Shown here piece after piece: positions 22,561 to 34,250 of a DNA stretch of 64,000 nt. The DNA comes from Sycobia sp. Sy_11 (taxonomy: Eukaryota > Arthropoda > Insecta > Hymenoptera > Epichrysomallidae): positions 4,037,001 through 4,101,000 of the forward strand of contig JACCIC010000003.1 of NCBI GenBank assembly GCA_018907035.1. Direction: 5' to 3'. Under the pieces are notes generated by a model that saw nothing but the letters and a program-made list of their open reading frames with translations, was not told where the DNA came from and searched no databases. The translations under genes and the position numbers were made by a program. The first letter of the stretch is position 1. The number at the start of each line of letters is the position of its first letter.

Positions 22561-22806
22561 GGCGGTCAACAATGAAGCCATTAAAAAGCAGCGCATCGAT
22601 CGACAGAGTACGAACCGACGCAACGTCCATATAGAAATCGCGAACGGCGCAAATTAATGCTCGGTAGAGATGCGCTCGCGTGCATACGAAAGGGAGACCC
22701 GCTCGTTTTGTCGAGAAAAAGCTTTAATTTTTCAAGGCCACACCTCGGACAGACTCTCGTTTCCTCACTTATTTATCAGTCGGACAAGAGAATCGGCGAT
22801 CTCGAC

Positions 22807-22872
<66 letters not shown>

Positions 22873-23110
22873 AGCTGCTCGTCAGCTCGATCCTCGCCTT
22901 GGAATGTCGTGGCCCGCGGGCCCAGCGCTTTCGCGCAAACATAAACGTCGGCAAGCGTCCGCGCCGAGTGCTGTAGGTAAATTGGCCTCCCCGCATCGAG
23001 CAGAGAAACATCATACATATTTTCGGGGAATAAGGCTCTCTCTGCGTTAATTCTCGCTTCAACACCTCACCCTCCTCACCTTACGCCCCTTCTTAATACT
23101 TTACTCTTGG
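22561..23110. promoter_or_regulatory. CpG-rich islet around (GA)n
   Basis: CpG-rich DNA flanking a 52-bp (GA)n. Frames of up to 126 codons on the plus strand and 98 on the minus strand run through the repeat as ERERER or SLSLSL and are artefacts. Confidence 0.35.
22813..22864. repeat. (GA)n microsatellite
   Basis: 52 bp of pure alternating G and A: a homopurine tract capable of triplex (H-DNA) formation and a classical GAGA-factor site array. Confidence 0.97.
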
Positions 23111-23127
23111 CGCTTGTCAACTTCGTC

Positions 23128-23128
<1 letters not shown>

Positions 23129-23171
<43 letters not shown>
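23129..23171. repeat. (TA)n microsatellite
   Basis: 43 bp of alternating T and A followed by TTTGTGTACGTGTGTG, right of the islet. Confidence 0.97.
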
Positions 23172-23175
<4 letters not shown>

Positions 23176-24229
23176 GTACGTGTGTGTTTATTTGTATGCG
23201 TGTGTTTTTATCCGAAAGATATACTCCGCGGGTAAGTTTCTTGTTTCTCGATAGTTCCCCCCAGTATGTTTGGTAGATATTGAAACTGCATTATGCCGCC
23301 TTCTTACCGGCTTATTATAAACCGAGAGTGTATAAGATATTTTATCGGACCGCCGTGGTGTATTAATAAATGTCGGGAAGTCGGTAGGTGTTTGGCGAGG
23401 GAAAAAAATAATCGCGATTGCGAAGTCGCGAGGTCGTCAAAAAAATACTTGATGTAATGTAAATGTACCTGATAGTTGAACTAAATTCAAAATTTTGCTC
23501 AAAATATATGTGTCATCAGCCAGATCGGTAAATTGCATTGGTATTTATTGCATTTTACTCTACAATCTGTAGTTTGTATTTTTACCATTAGGATAAAAAT
23601 AAAATTTAATCGATCACTAAACGTAAAAAGTTTAAAAAAATGACAACACTGTCTGGAAATTGTTAAATTATAGAACAATGATTTTCTGCTTTTTAATTCG
23701 TTTATATTATAAGTCACTAGTAACGTAAGGAAAAAGATTGATTATGAGGAATTATTGTTGAATTTGAAGTTCTATAGAATTGACTCATTGTCACAAAAGG
23801 ATAAAAGAAGAATACAATCGAGATAAATGGATAGATAGAACCATTTTATTCACCCATGTGGATAAAATTCAATACATTTTGTGTACATATAATGATGCAT
23901 ATAGTATGTTAAAAGAACATTTATTGAAAAGCATAACTGTAAATATAAATATTATTTGGTCAAGGTATTTACCACGTTTCTAATATAAATATATCACAAT
24001 AGATACAGGAATATACATCACTGACTAATAACGGAAAAGTTCATGAAGAATAAACAAGTCTTATAATCCTTATTACAAATGATATATATAATGTACATGA
24101 TTCACATAACAATATGCGATTTCAATGAATATAAAATTATCTATGCAAAAATATATATCATGTTGAAAATCAATTAAAATCAGAAATTGACGCATAAAAA
24201 ATAATATCGAGCTGAGTTTTTAAAACTAA
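23172..24229. other. Mostly AT-rich, nothing recognised
   Basis: GC-moderate to 23430, then AT-rich. Short frames (60-72 codons) without protein-like character. Confidence 0.55.
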
Positions 24230-25560
24230 AAAAGACAAAAAATGACGTAGAGAAAATGAAAGAGAGTTTCAAAGTTGAGTTTCTCGTATTTAGAATGAAT
24301 TCATACTTGTCTACTTTCAGAACATCCATTCCGTTCCCCTTGAATTTCTCTGTCAGTCGGCATATGTTTGGGCTTAGTAAAAGAACTTAATAAACAAGGC
24401 TCTTGCAATTGGAAGAACTTAGATAAGAATAAAGTTCAAATATTTAATCGTTGTGTGCTCGTAAAAGTTAGTCTACAAGTTTTCTGTAAGACCTGACGTG
24501 CAAATATATGTCTTACACATGTGCTAGGCAACTTGTGTAGTCGAATTCGCTCTTCTTTTATTGCATTTAAATATAACACAGCACAATAATTAAGATCAGC
24601 TTAAATAAGATACTCGACTAATCATCTACGGAACGTTTTATCGGTGTATCCCGGATAAAAGGCAGATTATAAAGGACTTTATTAACTTTTTCGTAAGCGA
24701 ATCGATCTGCGATTTTTACGTTAATTTATTATCAAGTATTGAACCAAGACTCGTGCCTTGGTTCAATATGCAACTTAGTACCATATGTAACGTAGAACCA
24801 AGCAAAGAGATGAATAAATATGATGTTGGAAAATATAAAATTATTTCGAGACCCAAAAATAATTGCTTTGGTTTTGTCGGTATTGGGAATCGGCCCTGAA
24901 AGTTCAGTTCAATATGCTATCATTCATATTTTATTGGAGAGCTTAGTAATACCTTCCACAAATTCATTTTTTTTATATGCAGATGAATCAGTAAGTAATC
25001 CGCACAGAATAGCTGTTGAGTTTTATGTCCGTGAAGTATGTATTATTAGTCGTTAACAGAAAGACTAAGTAGTAAATATCCTACAACTGAGCTCGGTGTA
25101 ACTCCTACATTTGTTTTTTAATATTCAGTAATGCATTATTTTATGATGGAACTATCTGGAAGTCACCTAGCAAATAGTATTTAATCCATAGGTAAGTAAC
25201 TTATTTGAATAAGAGTCAGACAAAAGGTTTATGTAAGAGTTCCATATGTGAAACTGTATCTAATATCCTACTAAAGGGAAACAATATAAGCATAGCAACT
25301 TTCTGTGCTTCTACTGCTATTTTTGTCTGATTTGTTAGTTTCAATAAAGACGTCTGGGTCCTTTGATGTTTATGTAATACAGTCTGGAGGGAAGTTAAAA
25401 ATTTATTTTTCCTTAAATACTGTATGATTTGGGAGCATGCAATCTTTTCGAGAGCGTTGAAGAGAAAGCAAGCTGAAAAAATTGGTTGAAAATTAGAAAT
25501 CAATTCAGTTACAACAGTCTTTGACATAACGACAAACTACGCTTTCATAAATTGAAAAGA
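24230..25560 (-). mobile_element. Non-LTR retrotransposon (LINE) reverse transcriptase remnant
   Basis: Jockey/CR1-like RT blocks read in order on the minus strand. At 25527-25216 they include NALEKIACSQIIQYLRKNKF, HQRTQTSLLKLTNQTKIAVE and LDTVSHMELLHK, the usual '(F)DFSKAFDTVSH.KLL' block with its Asp-rich part lost. GVTPSSVVGYLLLSLSVNDL follows near 25050-25115, where the family has 'GVPQGSVLGPLLF..IND'. The YADD box region reads LLTDSSAYKK, so the catalytic Asp pair is gone. LNTDKTKAIIFGSRNN-like residues appear near 24838-24887, RSILDNKL near 24725, ADLNYCAVLYLN near 24545-24600 and the C-terminal tail to about 24230. Many stops and shifts. The 5' border is uncertain; no endonuclease domain was identified. 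Confidence 0.88.
24737..24768. other. 12-bp perfect inverted repeat inside LINE remnant
   Basis: TATTGAACCAAG, an 8-nt spacer, then CTTGGTTCAATA. On the minus strand the second arm overlaps the 'LGSILDN' codons of the decayed RT, so the first arm appears to be a local inverted duplication created after insertion. Confidence 0.8.
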
Positions 25561-26380
25561 GCCCCAATGATAAGGAGGAATTGAAAATCTTTGCTCATCT
25601 TCAATTCTCAAAAGAGTTTTCGCAATTATTTTTTATTAAATGATTACTTTTTAATATAGTATTTTGCTTAGTTAAGTCAGTCGCATTATTTACTGGAGAT
25701 TTAAATACTGCTTATAATGTTTTCTATGAACTCGATGAGAAAAAACACCGATCAAATGTGGTATCGCCTTTTTATCGCTCATTCAGAGTGAAAAATCTAG
25801 TTAGGTGAGGGACATGTTTTGAGCTGTTTCACTCATTATTCCCCACATGGATTGTACTTAGAGAATATATCTTGTCTAAGAGAGATAGGTACGCTAACTT
25901 CTTGTTTTCTAGTACAGTGTGCAAGATATTTGATAATATCCTAGATGATATTGGAATGAAAAATTCTAATCCATTGAGAATTTTACTTTAATGCTTCCGG
26001 AGTCTTCTAGATTTGCAAACAAGAAGAAAATATTTCAACATTATATTTAGAAAGCACTAACAGTCAATCAGTCAAGCAAAGTCCTCAAACTATATTAGAT
26101 TAAATTATCAATTTTAGATTGATCAAATTTTATCAAAAATACAAAATACTTCCACCGGCTGTTTTTCAATTACAATTTCATTAGGATTCTATTCATATTT
26201 ATATAAAAATCAATCATATTTTGATCATTATCTGAATAATGACCAAACGTTTTTGTCAATTTACCATAGCTTATTAATGATTGAAATACATTATACGACT
26301 GAAGTAAAAATAAGAGAACGCAATAAAGATACGCAATTTTCATGTACCATACGCGTACGCACGAATGAAGTTTTCAAAGT
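25561..26380. other. AT-rich; possible further LINE debris
   Basis: Minus-strand translation gives occasional protein-like words (for example near 25650-25700) at the place where the upstream part of a LINE pol would lie, but I could not align them to a known domain. No other feature. Confidence 0.4.
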
Positions 26381-26732
26381 TACGTCGTAGACAATTTAAC
26401 ATCCATCGTTATTACATATAGATGCGGAGCAGGGAACTCGCGAGACACGCACAAACTGCAGGGTGCTTATTTGCATCCCACCGGATAGGTTCATCGCGAG
26501 TCCTGCCAGTCGGCTTTCGACGTATTAACGCGCACGTCGCCGCGTCAACCGCGACGCGCTAAGTATCCCCTCCGTTAATGCTGGCACGTACGCGCACCAG
26601 TTCAACCTACACTATATGGATCTGCCATAGTACCAGCGACCCCAAACAAAGCACCACGCTATAAATATATACGACACCTTGCGCGAACAGTTACAATTGT
26701 AAGTTGTTGCCCACCTACTTATCTGTCTGTAT
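26381..26732. promoter_or_regulatory. Short CpG-rich islet
   Basis: CpG-rich patch at about 26420-26600 in AT-rich DNA. No protein-like frame; a regulatory role is inferred from composition only. Confidence 0.3.
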
Positions 26733-26733
26733 G

Positions 26734-26790
<57 letters not shown>
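26733..26790. repeat. Compound (CT)n(AT)n microsatellite
   Basis: (CT)13 followed directly by (AT)16, then an imperfect GTATGTATATATATAT tail. Confidence 0.96.
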
Positions 26791-26798
<8 letters not shown>

Positions 26799-27712
26799 AT
26801 ATATATTACTTCGACATCTTTGTACCGTAAAAATCTCGTCATATTTACCGCACCGGACGAGTAATGAAAATAAAAAGTTTTAAAATTATCATTCCATTAA
26901 AATTATCTCTTTGACTGTTTGTATGTATAAATATAAGGCAGCGTTTTTGTAAGCACAAATATGTTTGTATTGCCAAGATGTTAGCAAGTGAATCGTTGAA
27001 AAAGAAAATGTTTGATATTTTCAATGTTACTCAGAACCTGTTCGCGTGTTTTAATGTTCATGTAATCATACGAAGGTGGAAGTCAGAATAATGGATATTA
27101 TGAAAAAATTATTTATAAAGCAAAATTCTTCTTGTTCAAATTGTGAAATTCTTTCATTTGGAAGAAACGTCTGTCCGGATATTTATTTTATATTGTTAAG
27201 AAACGTAAAGATATATTATTATACTTTATCCACAAATTCATTTACATTCATTAAGAGACATTCTATAAAAAGATCGTGCAGATTATTTTTGAGTTTACAA
27301 ATAAATATTTTTTCTTCAGTAAATATTAACGAAAAAGGATTTACAAACATCTTATAGATCATTTTGTAATCATAATAAATTAAAAAATAGAAGCAGCTTA
27401 CGCTAAATAAGCTGTTAATGTCCTGTAATAATGGAAATGTTTAATATTGCCGTCTCCCGCATGTGTAGCCAGAAATTAAGAGAAGAATAAAAACATCCAT
27501 GATATCTAATATAATGATACTACAAATATCGCTGTGACCGGGAAAAAGCTCTGTGCAAAACAATACTGGCTAAATGGACCCATAATCATAACAGTAGAAA
27601 CGGACGTAATCTTGTATACGAACTATTGCCGAAATAACGATAGAAAAGTAAATAATTCAGGAGACTCATAGAAATACACGCACAAATTTTTTTAATTGAC
27701 GCGGTCTCGTGA
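26791..27712. other. AT-rich stretch, nothing recognised
   Basis: AT-rich. A 93-codon plus-strand frame at 27076-27357 shows no recognisable motif. Confidence 0.55.

Positions 27713-27776
<64 letters not shown>
27713..27776. repeat. Compound (AT)n(GT)n microsatellite
   Basis: About 24 bp of AT followed by 40 bp of pure GT. The GT part is the only long GT array in the window and is prone to form Z-DNA. Confidence 0.97.
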
Positions 27777-27779
<3 letters not shown>

Positions 27780-27999
27780 ATAGCAAATGTCGACGTGACA
27801 GAGAAAAAAATCGCGCGAAAACAATGAGCGTAAATCCATGACTGGCTAAAAACACTGTCAATGTTGTTAAATGAAAATCATTCCAAGCATATACGAGTAT
27901 GAGTACTATGCACGTCGTTTAAGAAGTGAAAAAACAGGCTGCGTTTAACGGTTCAAATAAGGCACCATAATGTAAATCGAGGAACTCGCGTCCTCCCCC

Positions 28000-28002
<3 letters not shown>

Positions 28003-28034
<32 letters not shown>

Positions 28035-28040
28035 CTCTCT
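28003..28040. repeat. (CT)n microsatellite
   Basis: (CT)14, one CG interruption, then four more CT units; it borders a CpG-rich island. Confidence 0.95.
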
Positions 28041-28089
28041 TTCTTACTCCTTCTCTTTCTATCTGTCGAATCGAAACTTATACAGACAT

Positions 28090-28570
28090 GGCACAATGCA
28101 CTGCTCAATAATAACAACTTTCAATTACGGAGCTAGCAAGAGAGAAACGGAGATAGAGCGCTTGCATTCGCTCTCCTCTGTTGCCCTCTCTCGCGGTCAC
28201 GCGCAAAAAAGCAGCGTTTCCACCTACTCCGTCCTTGCGCCGGCTCTCGGCTCCTCTCTTTCACGCGCAAACATATGTGTTTGCATATGTGTGTGCGCCA
28301 CGCCGATGGGCGTGTGTGGGTAAACCATCCATATACGTAATGAGCGGTCCTGGGAGGAGGCGAGACGCGCGAGCGCGACGATCGTGCGAAGGATTAAGGA
28401 GGAGGGGGGGGGACGAAAGAGCAAGAGAAAGAGAAATAGAGAGAAACAGAGAGGGGGAGAGAGATAGCCAGCAAAGAAGAGAGGGAGTGAGAGCCCCACC
28501 TAGACGCGTGGGACCGACACCCACGATATTGGCATCAAGAGAACAGACCGAGATCTTTTTCTCTTTCACT
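28090..28570. promoter_or_regulatory. CpG-rich, partly purine-rich island
   Basis: CpG-rich DNA with a long purine-rich stretch at about 28395-28495 on the plus strand. A 214-codon plus-strand frame (28181-28825) reads through it as Arg/Glu repeats and overlaps other frames on both strands; I regard it as an artefact. Confidence 0.35.
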
Positions 28571-29239
28571 CTTTCTTTTCCCGGATGTTTTTTTGATCCT
28601 TTTAGGAAAAAAGAGTATCATTCAGGTTTTTGTGATTCGGTAACTTCTCCCACTTTTCTTCTTCTGCTTTATACCGGTGAACTTCCTCATCGCTATATTC
28701 GACTGCAATTGTTCCTTCGAACCCACTTACAAAATTTCCTTCCTGGAAATAATGAACATTCCTGCGATAAGCCTCCTTCGTCCCTTATTGCTCGTGAACT
28801 GTTAATTAAGCAAATTTATCGGTAAATTAAAAGAAAAATGTCGATTTTCGGGGATCTCGTTGGCATCGCGAGGGAGGAGCGTAAATTTTAATAAGCATTG
28901 CTCGCAGCTTTATTCATCGAGTATATTTACCGAGAGCCATGTACTAATTAGAACTTAGCGATATTCCGAATATATTTGATTATGCATAAAGTAATGAATT
29001 TGAAATACGTTGCGTATTTCTTTTATCGAAAGATAGATTATTATTTGGTCGGGAATAAATTATGTTAGGTAATGCGCGAAGTAACTGTTGTTTCATAAGT
29101 CTATATGGGCAAAAATTTATTAGCATCGCGCCGATCTCCCTAAAATTTCTCACAACGAAGCATGAGAAATTATTCGATAAATAAAACTAATTAGCGAATA
29201 GTTTGAAGCGATTCGTGAAAGCACTCGTAAATAGCGAAC
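28571..29239. other. Mixed AT-rich stretch, nothing recognised
   Basis: No convincing gene or repeat. Confidence 0.55.
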
Positions 29240-30030
29240 GACCGAGCGAATAATCGAGACCTCTCAATGAACTCGGTCGACACCTTGTCCAGAATAAAAA
29301 TCAAGCTAATCCGGCGGTGGAGGGGGGAGGAGGTCCGCGGACATAAATAAACTGTCAGCACCCTAGAGAATCAAACCTCTATCCGTGGGCCTGAAAATAC
29401 GAGAGAACCTCTCGCTTGTAGATAAATCCAGAGCGACAGCTTTCATCGTCCTGGGCTCCCTCCCGTGCATCGGCCGGCCGCATTAATTCCCTCTCCTGGC
29501 GTAAAAAAGGATCGATGAGGCCGAGTCCACGTAGTGGCGCGGACGCGGCAGAAAAAGAGAAACGCGCGCGCTTTTAAATCAGCTTTACTTCGGGAGAGAC
29601 GGACGGACGAGCGACCTGCAGGCGCGGCGCGGGAGCGACGTCGCGCATGACGGTTATAATATACCTTCGTGCGGGCAGCAGGCGCGCGGCGAGATCACAG
29701 AGGACTCGACGCGTCGGACGGTAGGACCCCGAGAGCGCGCGCGCGCGCGGATCCGATTATACGCCGCTCACCCGGCGCGGTCGACGGGGCGTGCAGAGAG
29801 CGCGCGCGGCGTGGCGTCGCGATAAGGGGCAGGAGCGCGCGCGCTGGGGTAGAGCTGCGGCGGCAGGAGGGGGGGGGGCTACGGTTGGGCAACGTAAGTA
29901 AACAGGGAAGCGGCGTGCTTTCGCGATGGAGATAATAGAGGAAGCCGGCGAGGCTGGGTGTTTTTTCTTTTCGCTCTTTTTCGCATGATAAATCGGAGGG
30001 GGAGATTTTGGGCTTGCGCGTGCGTGCACG
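29240..30030 (+). promoter_or_regulatory. CpG island with candidate first exon and splice donor
   Basis: Very CpG-rich, with several GCGCGCGC runs (for example 29735-29749). The plus strand has AACGTAAGTAAAC at 29891-29903: an optimal GTAAGT donor beginning at 29894, downstream of about 300 bp of CpG-rich sequence, with AT-richer DNA beyond. This is how a non-coding first exon with a TATA-less promoter would look in a large developmental gene. No acceptor partner can be assigned. The open frame across it (88 codons, Arg/Ala-rich) is probably not translated. Inference only. Confidence 0.35.
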
Positions 30031-31879
30031 TGAATTCATTTTTCAGCTGTCAACAATTTCGCAGTGGACGTTGCATTAAATATATAAATTGCAAAAATGT
30101 AGACATTTGTGTTGTTGTCGGATCACTGATTATGAATGTAATACTGAAGCATAAATGTAGATGGTATTAAGATACATATTATAATCATTTTAGATTCTAT
30201 AAGTAATCTAACTTTTAGAAGGGTTGTTAATTTTGCGTACAAAATATTTTGTTTTCTCAATTTTTTTAATAAATACATTAATACACTTGCAGAGGTCCAA
30301 AAGGTAGTACGTGAAATTTCAAAGAAATGCAAAATTGACTTCTAATTTAATAAAACGTGTAAAAAAATCTTGTCTTATAAAATGTACAAAGCTCATTCAA
30401 TGCTAGATATTTATCGGAAAATATCTGTAATTTCAGATGTCATCATGTTTTTTTTTAATTTACTCTCATGTTGTCTTCTCCTTGGTTTGAGACAAGGGCG
30501 AGGCGATATAAATATAGCACAAAAATAACGATGAGAGCTTTGAAAATCCAGGAGAGTGCAATACAGACCTTGGAGAATGCAAAAAGAGTCACGAGGAATC
30601 CGAGAATAAAGAATTGTAAGGATTTACTAGATTATGAAGGAACTCGGACAAGCTTATGAATAGGACCACAATATTGAACTGAAAATAGACAAAAAAAACT
30701 CAAGATACTCAAAATCCAACATTAGTGCAAATAAACATATTACCAAAGCTACAGCCCCCTGGTCATTACAAGGGAATGAATAGTGCATCATCGACTGTAT
30801 ACTAAGTAGAAAAATGGAAAATGGGTAGTTCTGTGACATAAAAATTATATTTACTCGTTCTTCAAGTAAGCACAAGACCACTCGATATAATCATATTTTC
30901 CTGGGTACGAGTCCTCGATGATAGATATCGTCCCTACAGTAAGCGGAGAAAACTCGTATGTACCACGAGCATGGAGTCACTACCTTGCCAGAGTTCTGGT
31001 TGCAAACATAATATTTACTTGAAAAATGTTGTTAATGTCATAATGCAAATGTCAAAGTTTAATTAAGTCAATTAAGAAATTGGCTTTGTTGCAAAGTTCC
31101 AAAAATATTTTTAGGTTAAAATTCAGACTATTTAAGGAAGGATTTAAAACTTCTCGAATAGTGTATTTATTTCATTTTCATTACCTGATGAATTGTCGAT
31201 TAACTCGATCGCGTGCTAGGCTAAATATTACTCAAACAAGTTAAACTATCAGATAATTTATAGGTTGCATGAAATACAATATGGTGGTATGTATACGTTG
31301 TCATTCCATTTACATTATGTAATTTGTGAGGTTTAGAAGATACATAAGGATTGAGGTTTATATCTTTTATTCGTGAGTCTTTTTATTACTATACGACTAG
31401 AGCAACATATTTTATTGACAATAAGTATCTATATAGCAATTGTTATTTATCTGCAATATATAATACTGAAATTTCTACATGTCTGAGAAAAAGACTTTAA
31501 TCGAAAATAGAATATAATTTATATCTTACAACAAAAATTCAAGTATAATGTGGTATAATATTTTACGCTCATTCTGTTTCATATCATAATTTATTTATAA
31601 TGTTTTGTAATAATATTTTTAATAAATAAATTGATCTCTACTTCATTGTTTATTATAGTCGTTCTTATACTCTCAAATAATAACACTATATTCCATTATT
31701 ACAACTACAATTGAACGTTATCGATTTACAGATATTCTTCATCAAAATTGACAAAGGTTTTAATAACTATTTAATAAATTTTATTCATATCTTTCATATT
31801 CTTTGACAGCCAATCATTGGTTCTTTCACCACATATCCAATCTACTTCTCGATATGCTTCCCAAACGTCACGTCATAAG
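30031..31879. other. AT-rich stretch, nothing recognised
   Basis: Long AT-rich region. Plus-strand words near 30530-30650 and 30895-30980 look faintly protein-like, but stops interrupt them and no family is recognised. Confidence 0.5.
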
Positions 31880-32392
31880 AAAGCCTAATTAATCAGTCCC
31901 GGCGCAAAATATCATCAATCGAATCAGATCACAACGAGTATGACGCTCACGAATAACGCAATAAGACTCGTATATGTAATACACGGGCGAATTAAACCGA
32001 TGGACAGAAATCTCGACGGCCGCTGCGGGTCCTGCAACCATCAGCCGCGGCGAATCACCGTCTCTCCGAGGCTCGCGCATGCACACAACGCCCGACCGCT
32101 ATATCGCGGCCCCCGCTGCTGCGCCGATGATTCATACCCCTCTCACGCACCGAATTCCTGATTTTCGCGGGCACACGCGCACACACGCACGCACACAGAA
32201 ACATATCTCGCACTCCCAAAGATTTATACGCGCGCCGGCAAATATTGTTTACCCGCTCCGTGGGCGAATGTACGCGCGAGCACGCGAGCCGCAATGCGTA
32301 TGCACACTTGGCTACCGCGTGCGCGCACGTGAAAATCGCGAAAAAGGCGCCGAGCCCCGTATCTCTCCCCCCCCCTCTCTCTCTCTCTCTCT

Positions 32393-32440
<48 letters not shown>

Positions 32441-32560
32441 TCCGCGGCCGTAAATCATAATTAAACGTATGGGCCAAGCGCGGCTTTTTCTCGAGGCAAC
32501 AGTGCTCGACGCGATTCCGCGCGGCAACGCGCAGCCGCTCGACGCGCACACTCTATGATT
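31880..32560. promoter_or_regulatory. CpG-rich island with GGCCGTAAAT word
   Basis: CpG-rich, with ACAC/CGCACA-rich DNA at 32170-32200. GCGGCCGTAAATCATAATTA at 32444-32463 contains the recurring GGCCGTAAAT word followed by an ATTA core. A compound microsatellite lies inside. Confidence 0.35.
32375..32438. repeat. Compound (CT)n(TA)n microsatellite
   Basis: About 20 bp of CT followed by 44 bp of TA, immediately left of GATCCGCGGCCGTAAAT. Confidence 0.96.
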
Positions 32561-32617
32561 TATCTCTTGTTTAACGTGGTGCCCACAGGGAAATATATCT
32601 ATCTATATATAAATATG

Positions 32618-32752
<135 letters not shown>

Positions 32753-33760
32753 CTGAACCAGCACGGGTTGTCAAGAAGGCCTTCGATGTCGGGGTTTCCT
32801 TTTCTTTTCGTTAGTTTTTTTTGACTGTAAGAGCTTAAACCGGTGAGTGTGTAATTCGAGGAAAGGCCTCGATTGTAAATGTATATGCATACGGTAGAAA
32901 GAGTCTGCGTTATTTTATGATTATTACGAACGGGTAAATATTCGGATGCCTCATGGACGCTTTGCTCGATGAAATGCAGATTTCGACGTATACAAGCAAG
33001 AGAAAAATTTCCTTACCGAATCTAACGAAGGATATGTATATAGATGGACATATCTTTATACATACAAACACTTAAGATGGACGCCAAATTGCTCGATTCA
33101 AAGAGCAAATTGTAATTGCCCGACGCCGGCAAACACGCCGATACGAAGGTGATGCTATCGGGGGAGGGTTGGGAGTGAGTCCAGAATTGTCCATTGTTTC
33201 GATATGAATGAGGTCGCAAGTATGATATATGGGACTTTCGCGAGACGGATAAAAGTCCGATTTTATTGGCGACAATAAAAGGGAATGTATCTTTTATTGC
33301 TGATTACATGTACATAGCTCTGTCATTATTATTCAAATGACCAATAGCGGTAATCTTCTGTATTTATTAAAAGTGCTACGATCTAATCAACTACCATGAG
33401 GTATACAATCAAAGGTAAGCATTTGTTGGACATTCGTTGAAAAATCATGAAAACATTAAATCTTTCCTCAGATTTAAAAATATATTGAAAAATCAGAATC
33501 TAGTCGAAAAAGCCAAAAATAATATTAAAAAACAACTCTATAATTGTTACCTACAGGTTTTATCTGCACGAAAGGTTTTGATGTAGCGTTGATGAGAATC
33601 GTCATATTATCTGGCAGTAATCACTAGCTTAATCAAATGTGACATGCGAAAGACAAAAAGTTGATCTGTCTTATACTTATAGAATATTCACACTCGTACG
33701 TAAATTTCTCGAGATCGCGAGATCGATCTTTACGTTCAAAGCCTTCATCAACAATTTTCT
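32753..33760. other. Mixed stretch, nothing recognised
   Basis: Moderately AT-rich without a recognisable gene or transposon. A GC-richer patch lies at 33115-33200. Confidence 0.5.
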
Positions 33761-34250
33761 TCGCTCTTCCTCTATCACTGTTTCTCTTTCTCTTTGCTTT
33801 CCTCCCACCCTTCTCTCACTCTCTCTCTCTCTCTCTTTCTCTGTCTTTCTCTTACGCTTACATTCGAGGCTTTTACACACGCTGATCCAACTCGAATTTC
33901 CGGTTTCCATTGTACGCCTGCTCCCACCTCCTTTCCTTTTTCGCTTTTGTCTTTTGTCTCTCCTACGGACTTCTTCTCATTCGCGCGTCCTTTCTTTCAT
34001 GCCGGCACTATTTTTACGCGTCCAGCTTCTCTTTCATCCTCTCGTTGCCATCTTCTTCTCTATATCTCTTTCTTTCTCACTAACTCGTTGCGTCGCACTC
34101 ATCCCAGTGAGCACGCAGGATCGAGGGAAGTGCGTCGCGATTCTCAAGACTAGATTGTAAACGAGACGCCTCCCTTTGCCCTCTCACTCTTTCATTCCAT
34201 CCCTCTCTCGTTCTCTCCTTTTATCAAGTTGTTTCTTCGCAAAAGAGCGT
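33760..34250. repeat. Pyrimidine-rich plus strand tract
   Basis: About 490 bp with strong C/T excess on the plus strand (CTCTCT, TTTCTC, CTTCCTTTC), including (CT)n at about 33819-33836. Frames of 119-173 codons read through it as Leu/Ser/Phe-rich sequence and are artefacts of the strand bias. Confidence 0.6.

Noticed and set aside
24955..25010. YADES on the plus strand resembling the RT YADD box
   Set aside because: The RT remnant lies on the minus strand here; the plus-strand word is a coincidence with no neighbouring RT motifs in that orientation.
28181..28825. 214-codon plus-strand open frame
   Set aside because: Arg/Glu-rich translation of a purine-rich tract; three overlapping frames exist.
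33639..34160. 173-codon plus-strand frame with apparent hydrophobic segments
   Set aside because: The Leu/Ser/Phe richness comes from a pyrimidine-rich tract, not from a membrane protein.
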